The position numbers and the translations under genes were made by a program. DNA of 10,101 bases from Candidatus Sphingobacterium stercoripullorum (GTDB lineage: Bacteria > Bacteroidota > Bacteroidia > Sphingobacteriales > Sphingobacteriaceae): the NCBI GenBank assembly GCA_019114715.1, contig DXEZ01000313.1:1-10101 (forward strand), in the 5' to 3' direction. Below the pieces are notes generated by a model. It was not told where the DNA came from and made no database searches. It saw only the letters and a program-made list of their open reading frames with translations. Shown here piece by piece: positions 7,141-10,101 of the stretch (its first letter is position 1; each line of letters starts with the position of its first letter).

Positions 7141-7171
7141 TTTGTATTTATAAATATTTACCGTACCTTTG
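7141..7171 (+). promoter_or_regulatory. Consensus Bacteroidota promoter of the rplM-rpsI-rpsB-tsf operon
   Basis: TTTG at 7141-7144, exactly 19 bp, then TACCTTTG at 7164-7171, a full match to TTTG-N19-TAnnTTTG. The context CCGTACCTTTGCA is the typical form at highly expressed Bacteroidota genes. Transcription should start near 7177, giving a leader of about 55 nt before the GTG at 7233. Confidence 0.85.
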
Positions 7172-7176
7172 CAGTC

Positions 7177-7233
7177 TCTTGTATTATAGCAAGAAAATAG
7201 TTAAAATTTTTTATTAATTAAATTAATAGCAAG
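7177..7233 (+). promoter_or_regulatory. rplM leader with two alternative pairings, candidate L13 autoregulatory site
   Basis: TCTTG (7177-7181) can pair with CAAGA (7190-7194) in a 5-bp hairpin at the very 5' end of the transcript. The same CTTGTATTA (7178-7186) can instead pair with TAATAGCAAG (7224-7233), nine pairs with only G7229 bulged, which would bury the base just before and including the first G of the GTG start. The octamer ATAGCAAG occurs at 7186-7193 and again at 7226-7233, exactly 40 bp apart. L13 operons are known to be autoregulated in other bacteria; a link here is inferred and the sequence is very AT-rich, so chance pairing is possible. Confidence 0.4.
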
Positions 7234-7676
7234 TGAATACGTTAAGTTACAAAACTGTCTCAGCCAATAAAGGCACCGTCAACAAAGAATGGGTCGTTGT
7301 TGACGCTGAGGGCGAGATTTTGGGGCGTTTGGCTAGTAATATTGCTAAGTTGATCAGAGGAAAGCATAAGCCATCCTTTACCCCTCACGTAGACTGCGGA
7401 GATAACGTTATCGTTATAAATGCAGACAAAGTTAAGCTTACAGGCAAAAAGCTAGCTGACAAAGTATATCTACGTCACACTGGATATGCTGGTGGCCAGC
7501 GCAAGACTACGGCCAAGGATTTATTGAACAAATACCCAGAGCGCATTATTGAAAATGCCGTTCGTGGTATGTTACCTAAAAATCGATTAGGTCGTCAATT
7601 AATTAAGAACTTACATGTGAATGTAGGTACAGAGCATTCCTTCGGAGCTCAAAATCCAAAAACGGTTAAATTCTAA
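7233..7676 (+). CDS. rplM: 50S ribosomal protein L13 (uL13)
   Basis: A 147-residue protein that begins with GTG; the resulting N-terminus MNTLSYKT is that of Bacteroidota L13, which fixes the start despite the rare codon and the lack of a Shine-Dalgarno sequence. The body shows VVVDAEGEILGRLAS (21-35), RGKHKPSFTPHVDCGDNV (42-59), INADKVKLTGKK (62-73) and the L13 signature around RGMLPKNRLGRQLIKNLHV (111-129). L13 is an early-assembly protein of the large subunit that binds 23S rRNA. It is first in the operon, behind a consensus promoter and a short leader, and 11 bp ahead of rpsI, the order rplM-rpsI being near universal in bacteria. Length is typical. Confidence 0.97.
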   Translation: MNTLSYKTVSANKGTVNKEWVVVDAEGEILGRLASNIAKLIRGKHKPSFTPHVDCGDNVIVINADKVKLTGKKLADKVYLRHTGYAGGQRKTTAKDLLNKYPERIIENAVRGMLPKNRLGRQLIKNLHVNVGTEHSFGAQNPKTVKF

Positions 7677-7687
7677 TTAAAAAGTCT

Positions 7688-8074
7688 ATGTCTGTAACAA
7701 ATACATCAGGAAGAAGAAAAACCGCAGTCGCCCGAATTTATTTAACTCCGGGAAGCGGAAAAATTAATGTAAACAACAAGGATTACAAGGAGTACTTTCC
7801 AACCTTGCCATTACAATACATCGTTAACCAAGCCTTTGAAGTGACTGAAGCAGAAGGTTCATTTGATGTGAACGTAAACGTAAGAGGTGGTGGTATCAAA
7901 GGTCAAGCAGAAGCAGTTCGCTTAGCAATAGCAAAAGCGCTAGTAGAACTTGATCCAGAGAACAAACCAGCATTACGCTCGAAAGGTTTAATGACACGTG
8001 ATAACCGTATGGTTGAGCGTAAGAAACCAGGACGTCGTGGAGCACGTAGAAGATTCCAGTTCAGTAAACGTTAA
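7688..8074 (+). CDS. rpsI: 30S ribosomal protein S9 (uS9)
   Basis: A 128-residue protein with GRRKTAVARIYL (8-19) at the N-terminus, the S9 core motif GGGIKGQAEAVRLAIAKAL (67-85), the basic stretch RKKPGRRGARRRFQ, and the universal C-terminal SKR (126-128). In known ribosomes this C-terminal tail reaches the P site and contacts the anticodon loop of the bound tRNA. The ATG at 7688 gives the usual length. No Shine-Dalgarno precedes it, only A-rich sequence (TTAAAAAGTCT), as is normal in Bacteroidota. It lies between rplM (11 bp) and rpsB (18 bp) and is surely cotranscribed. Confidence 0.97.
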   Translation: MSVTNTSGRRKTAVARIYLTPGSGKINVNNKDYKEYFPTLPLQYIVNQAFEVTEAEGSFDVNVNVRGGGIKGQAEAVRLAIAKALVELDPENKPALRSKGLMTRDNRMVERKKPGRRGARRRFQFSKR

Positions 8075-8076
8075 TC

Positions 8077-8084
8077 AAAGGAGG
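8077..8084 (+). promoter_or_regulatory. Full-length Shine-Dalgarno sequence of rpsB
   Basis: AAAGGAGG lies 8 nt before the ATG at 8093. It complements all eight bases CCUCCUUU at the standard 16S rRNA 3' end. None of the other genes in this window has such a site; Bacteroidota usually do without, because ribosomal proteins hide the anti-SD. Confidence 0.85.
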
Positions 8085-8092
8085 AAAGAAAA

Positions 8093-8890
8093 ATGGCAAG
8101 AACAAATTATAAAGAGCTATTGGATGCCGGTGTACACTTTGGTCACCTTACGCGTAAGTGGAATCCAAAAATGTCGAAGTACATTTTCATGGAGAGAAAC
8201 GGTATTCATATTATCGATTTAAATAAAACAATTGTAAAGTTAGACCAGGCAACTACGGCGCTTAAAAACATCGTAAAGTCTGGACGTAAAGTACTTTTTG
8301 TTGCTACTAAAAAGCAAGCAAAAGAGATCATCGCTGAAGAAGCTAAAGGTTGTAACATGCCTTATGTAACTGAGCGTTGGTTAGGTGGAATGTTGACCAA
8401 CTTCGCGACTGTACGTAAGTCTATTAAGAAGATGGGTAACATCGACAAAATGGAAAAAGACGGTACTTTTAAAGTTCTATCTAAGAAAGAGCGTTTAATG
8501 ATCCAGCGTGAGCGCACAAAGTTAGAAAATATCTTAGGTGGTATTTCTGATTTAAACCGTTTACCTGCTGCACTTTTCATAGTCGACGTTAAAAAAGAAC
8601 ACATTGCAGTTGCAGAGGCTTTAAAATTAAACATCCCAATTTTTGCGATGGTTGATACTAACTCTGATCCAACTACAGTTGACTTCCCTATTCCTGCAAA
8701 CGATGACGCTTCAAAATCTATCACGTTAATCTCCAAAGTAGTAGGAGAAGCAATTCGTGAAGGTCTTGATGAGCGTAAGAGAGAAAGAGAAGAAGAAGCA
8801 GAAAAAGAAGCAATCGAAGCTAAAAAGGCTGTAGATAACGCTCCTGCGGAAACAGAAGAAAAAGCTAAAGAAAAAACAGAAAAAGAATAA
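8093..8890 (+). CDS. rpsB: 30S ribosomal protein S2 (uS2)
   Basis: A 265-residue protein with the S2 landmarks: LDAGVHFGHLTRKWNPKM (10-27), YIFMERNGIHIIDL (30-43), ERWLGGMLTNF (94-104), LPAALFIVD (157-165) and IPIFAMVDTNSDP (181-193) followed by IPANDDASKSI (200-210). S2 joins late in 30S assembly at the head-body junction and recruits bS1 in bacteria that have it. The last about 40 residues (225-265) are a Glu/Lys/Ala-rich, probably helical or disordered tail, somewhat longer and more charged than the E. coli protein's end. The gene follows rpsI by 18 bp and has a perfect Shine-Dalgarno, unlike its neighbours. A hairpin pair with attenuator-like layout lies between its stop and tsf. Confidence 0.97.
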   Translation: MARTNYKELLDAGVHFGHLTRKWNPKMSKYIFMERNGIHIIDLNKTIVKLDQATTALKNIVKSGRKVLFVATKKQAKEIIAEEAKGCNMPYVTERWLGGMLTNFATVRKSIKKMGNIDKMEKDGTFKVLSKKERLMIQRERTKLENILGGISDLNRLPAALFIVDVKKEHIAVAEALKLNIPIFAMVDTNSDPTTVDFPIPANDDASKSITLISKVVGEAIREGLDERKREREEEAEKEAIEAKKAVDNAPAETEEKAKEKTEKE

Positions 8891-8892
8891 TA

Positions 8893-8926
8893 ATCATTCT
8901 TTCAAATACAAGGCCGGAAAGATGAT
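8893..8926 (+). promoter_or_regulatory. Antiterminator-like stem downstream of rpsB
   Basis: ATCATTCTTTC (8893-8903) pairs with GAAAGATGAT (8917-8926) in ten base pairs with T8898 bulged and a 13-nt loop. Its 3' arm reuses bases 8917-8922, which also form the core of the terminator-like stem at 8910-8967, so the two cannot coexist. The 5' arm begins 3 nt after the rpsB stop codon, where a terminating ribosome would cover it. Confidence 0.4.
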
Positions 8927-8968
8927 AGCTGTTTACCAAAAATAACACGCCTTCTCTTTCCGGTTTTT
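8910..8968 (+). terminator. Terminator-like hairpin between rpsB and tsf
   Basis: Bases 8910-8922 pair with 8955-8967 in 13 pairs (core CCGGAAAGA/TCTTTCCGG, two G.T wobbles near the base), and the 3' arm runs into TTTTT at 8964-8968. The loop is long (32 nt), which is atypical for an intrinsic terminator. It may lower tsf expression relative to rpsB, or be an attenuator or a 3'-end processing and stability element. Confidence 0.55.
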
Positions 8969-8982
8969 CAATTAAGAAACAT

Positions 8983-8997
8983 CAACCAGTTTGGTTG
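8983..8997 (+). promoter_or_regulatory. Short hairpin upstream of tsf
   Basis: CAACCA (8983-8988) pairs with TGGTTG (8992-8997) around a GTT loop, 29 bp before the tsf ATG. A separate tsf promoter might be expected after the preceding hairpin; TAACTTTT at 9006-9013 is one mismatch from TAnnTTTG, but its nearest TTTG (8990-8993) is only 12 bp away, too close. I do not assign a promoter. Confidence 0.3.
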
Positions 8998-9026
8998 TAA
9001 TACTATAACTTTTAAACATATAAAAC

Positions 9027-9863
9027 ATGTCAGTGAAAATTTCGGCATCAGATGTAAATAAGCTGCGCCAACAAACTGGAGCAGGTATGATGGACTGTAA
9101 AAAAGCATTAGTAGAAGCTAATGGAGACTTTGATGCAGCTATCGACTACCTTAGAAAAAAAGGAGCAAAAGTTGCTGCTAGCCGTCAAGACCGTGAATCT
9201 AACGAAGGTGTTATTATCGCAAAAACTACAAGCGATAATAAGTCTGGGGTTATAATTGAAGTAAACTGTGAGACAGACTTCGTTGCTAAAAACGCTGATT
9301 TCATTGCATTTGCAGAAGCTATTGCAGAGAAAGCATTAAACGAAAAGCCTGCTGATCTAGATGCGTTAAAAGCTCTAGAAATCGACGGTGTAACAATCGA
9401 AAATCAAATAATAGAACAAACTGGTAAGATCGGTGAGAAAATCGAACTATCTACCTACCAAACTGTTTCTGCAGAGCGTGTTATTCCATACATTCATGGA
9501 AACTACCGTTTAGGTGTTTTAGTTGGTTTATCTGCTGATAGCGAGAATATCGAAGAAGTAGGTAAAGACGTAGCTATGCAAATTGCAGCTATGAACCCTA
9601 TTGCAATAGATAAAAATGGAGTTGACGCAAGCATTGTAGAAAGAGAACTAGAAATTGCTAAAGAGCAAATCCGTGCGGAAGGTAAGCCTGAAGAGCTATT
9701 AGAGAAAATTGCTCAAGGTAAATTAAACCGTTTTTACAAAGACAATACTCTACTTCAACAAGACTTTGTTAAAGATTCATCCAAATCTGTAGCAAAAGTT
9801 TTAGACGAGGTTAGTAAAGGTTTAACAGTTACTGAATTCAAAAGAGTTCAACTTGGAGCTTAA
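9027..9863 (+). CDS. tsf: Translation elongation factor Ts
   Basis: A 278-residue protein, close to the 283 of E. coli. The N-terminal UBA-like domain holds VNKLRQQTGAGMMDCKKAL (10-28) and ends at about residue 55; NCETDFVAKN (80-89) is the EF-Ts signature whose Asp-Phe pair inserts next to the nucleotide site of EF-Tu. Two core subdomains follow, with YIHGNYRLGVLVGL and the C-terminal part AKEQIRAEGKPEELLEKI (about 214-231) and LNRFYKDNTLLQQDFVKD. EF-Ts is the guanine nucleotide exchange factor for EF-Tu in the cytoplasm. The ATG at 9027 has no Shine-Dalgarno, only an A-rich leader. It is last in the rplM-rpsI-rpsB-tsf unit; a strong terminator follows 29 bp after the stop, so no pyrH is attached as in many other bacteria. 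Confidence 0.97.
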   Translation: MSVKISASDVNKLRQQTGAGMMDCKKALVEANGDFDAAIDYLRKKGAKVAASRQDRESNEGVIIAKTTSDNKSGVIIEVNCETDFVAKNADFIAFAEAIAEKALNEKPADLDALKALEIDGVTIENQIIEQTGKIGEKIELSTYQTVSAERVIPYIHGNYRLGVLVGLSADSENIEEVGKDVAMQIAAMNPIAIDKNGVDASIVERELEIAKEQIRAEGKPEELLEKIAQGKLNRFYKDNTLLQQDFVKDSSKSVAKVLDEVSKGLTVTEFKRVQLGA

Positions 9864-9892
9864 GTTTAAGCTTTAAACTGTAATAATCTTAT

Positions 9893-9925
9893 AAAAGGAG
9901 CTGTTAAATTCAAACAGCTCCTTTT
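9893..9925 (+). terminator. Terminator of the ribosomal protein operon
   Basis: AAAAGGAGCTGTT (9893-9905) pairs perfectly with AACAGCTCCTTTT (9913-9925), a 13-bp stem with a 7-nt loop. The 3' T-run is four bases and is itself part of the stem; the A-run on the other side could let it act on both strands. A weaker 6-bp hairpin, GTTTAA/TTAAAC (9864-9878), sits directly after the tsf stop. Confidence 0.85.
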
Positions 9926-10101
9926 ACTTTAACAGCAAAAACCAGCCATCGAAACAATCCCAATGTTTTAGATATAAAATAAACTCCAACCTGCAATTTT
10001 GATAAATCACATGGGGTTAACCTACCCCTCCTAAAAGCCACCACCTCCTCCCTATCCAATAATAATTCTTTTTTACAGACACCACTAAAAACTTTCAAAC
10101 C
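9926..10101. other. Right-end stretch without a supported gene
   Basis: From about 10010 to 10060 the plus strand is strongly pyrimidine-rich (ACCCCTCC, CCACCTCCTCCC), unlike the rest of the window. An open minus-strand frame (9910-10098, 62 codons, extending past the edge with no ATG seen) would end inside the tsf terminator and uses runs of AGG/GAG codons not seen in neighbouring genes. I recognise no domain in it and do not call it a gene. It could be the 3' end of a gene lying to the right. Confidence 0.4.

Noticed and set aside
8362..8736. 124-codon open frame on the minus strand
   Set aside because: It is fully antisense to rpsB, whose coding frame is certain; the translation shows no family motif.

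Overview
The window reads as chromosomal housekeeping DNA from a Bacteroidota bacterium, most likely of the Sphingobacteriaceae type (Pedobacter/Sphingobacterium relatives). The evidence is the protein style (L13 starting MNTLSYKT, a DUF4292 lipoprotein, TatA with FGGKKIPEL), the AT-rich sequence, mostly absent Shine-Dalgarno sites, and several promoters of the Bacteroidota form TTTG-N~19-TAnnTTTG. The genus is an inference. I see no mobile element, CRISPR array, tRNA, rRNA or defence gene.

Left part (1-1160, + strand): the 3' part of an NlpC/P60 peptidoglycan peptidase, a strong terminator whose T-tract overlaps the next promoter, then a PyrR-like phosphoribosyltransferase. A bidirectional terminator separates it from the convergent block.

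Middle part (1164-6870, - strand): an envelope block. In transcription order it holds a secreted TPR protein, a DUF4292 lipoprotein with a probable LolB-like fold (2 bp after the TPR stop), an EnvC-like coiled-coil protein whose LytM domain has lost its zinc ligands, TatA, and an MltD-like lytic transglycosylase with one LysM. With the NlpC/P60 gene, most of these act in peptidoglycan remodelling or export across the envelope. Recognisable promoter motifs before envC-like, tatA and (weakly) mltD, and a terminator after tatA, suggest several transcription units rather than one operon.

A 362-bp divergent intergenic region (6871-7232) carries a near-ideal promoter for the right-hand block.

Right part (7233-9863, + strand): the translation operon rplM-rpsI-rpsB-tsf (L13, S9, S2, EF-Ts), closed by a 13-bp-stem terminator. 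The most interesting signals are here and are RNA-level: a short rplM leader whose 5' end can pair either locally or with the GTG start region; a full anti-SD-matching Shine-Dalgarno before rpsB, which is unusual in this phylum; and mutually exclusive antiterminator/terminator-like stems between rpsB and tsf. The last 176 bp contain no gene I can support.
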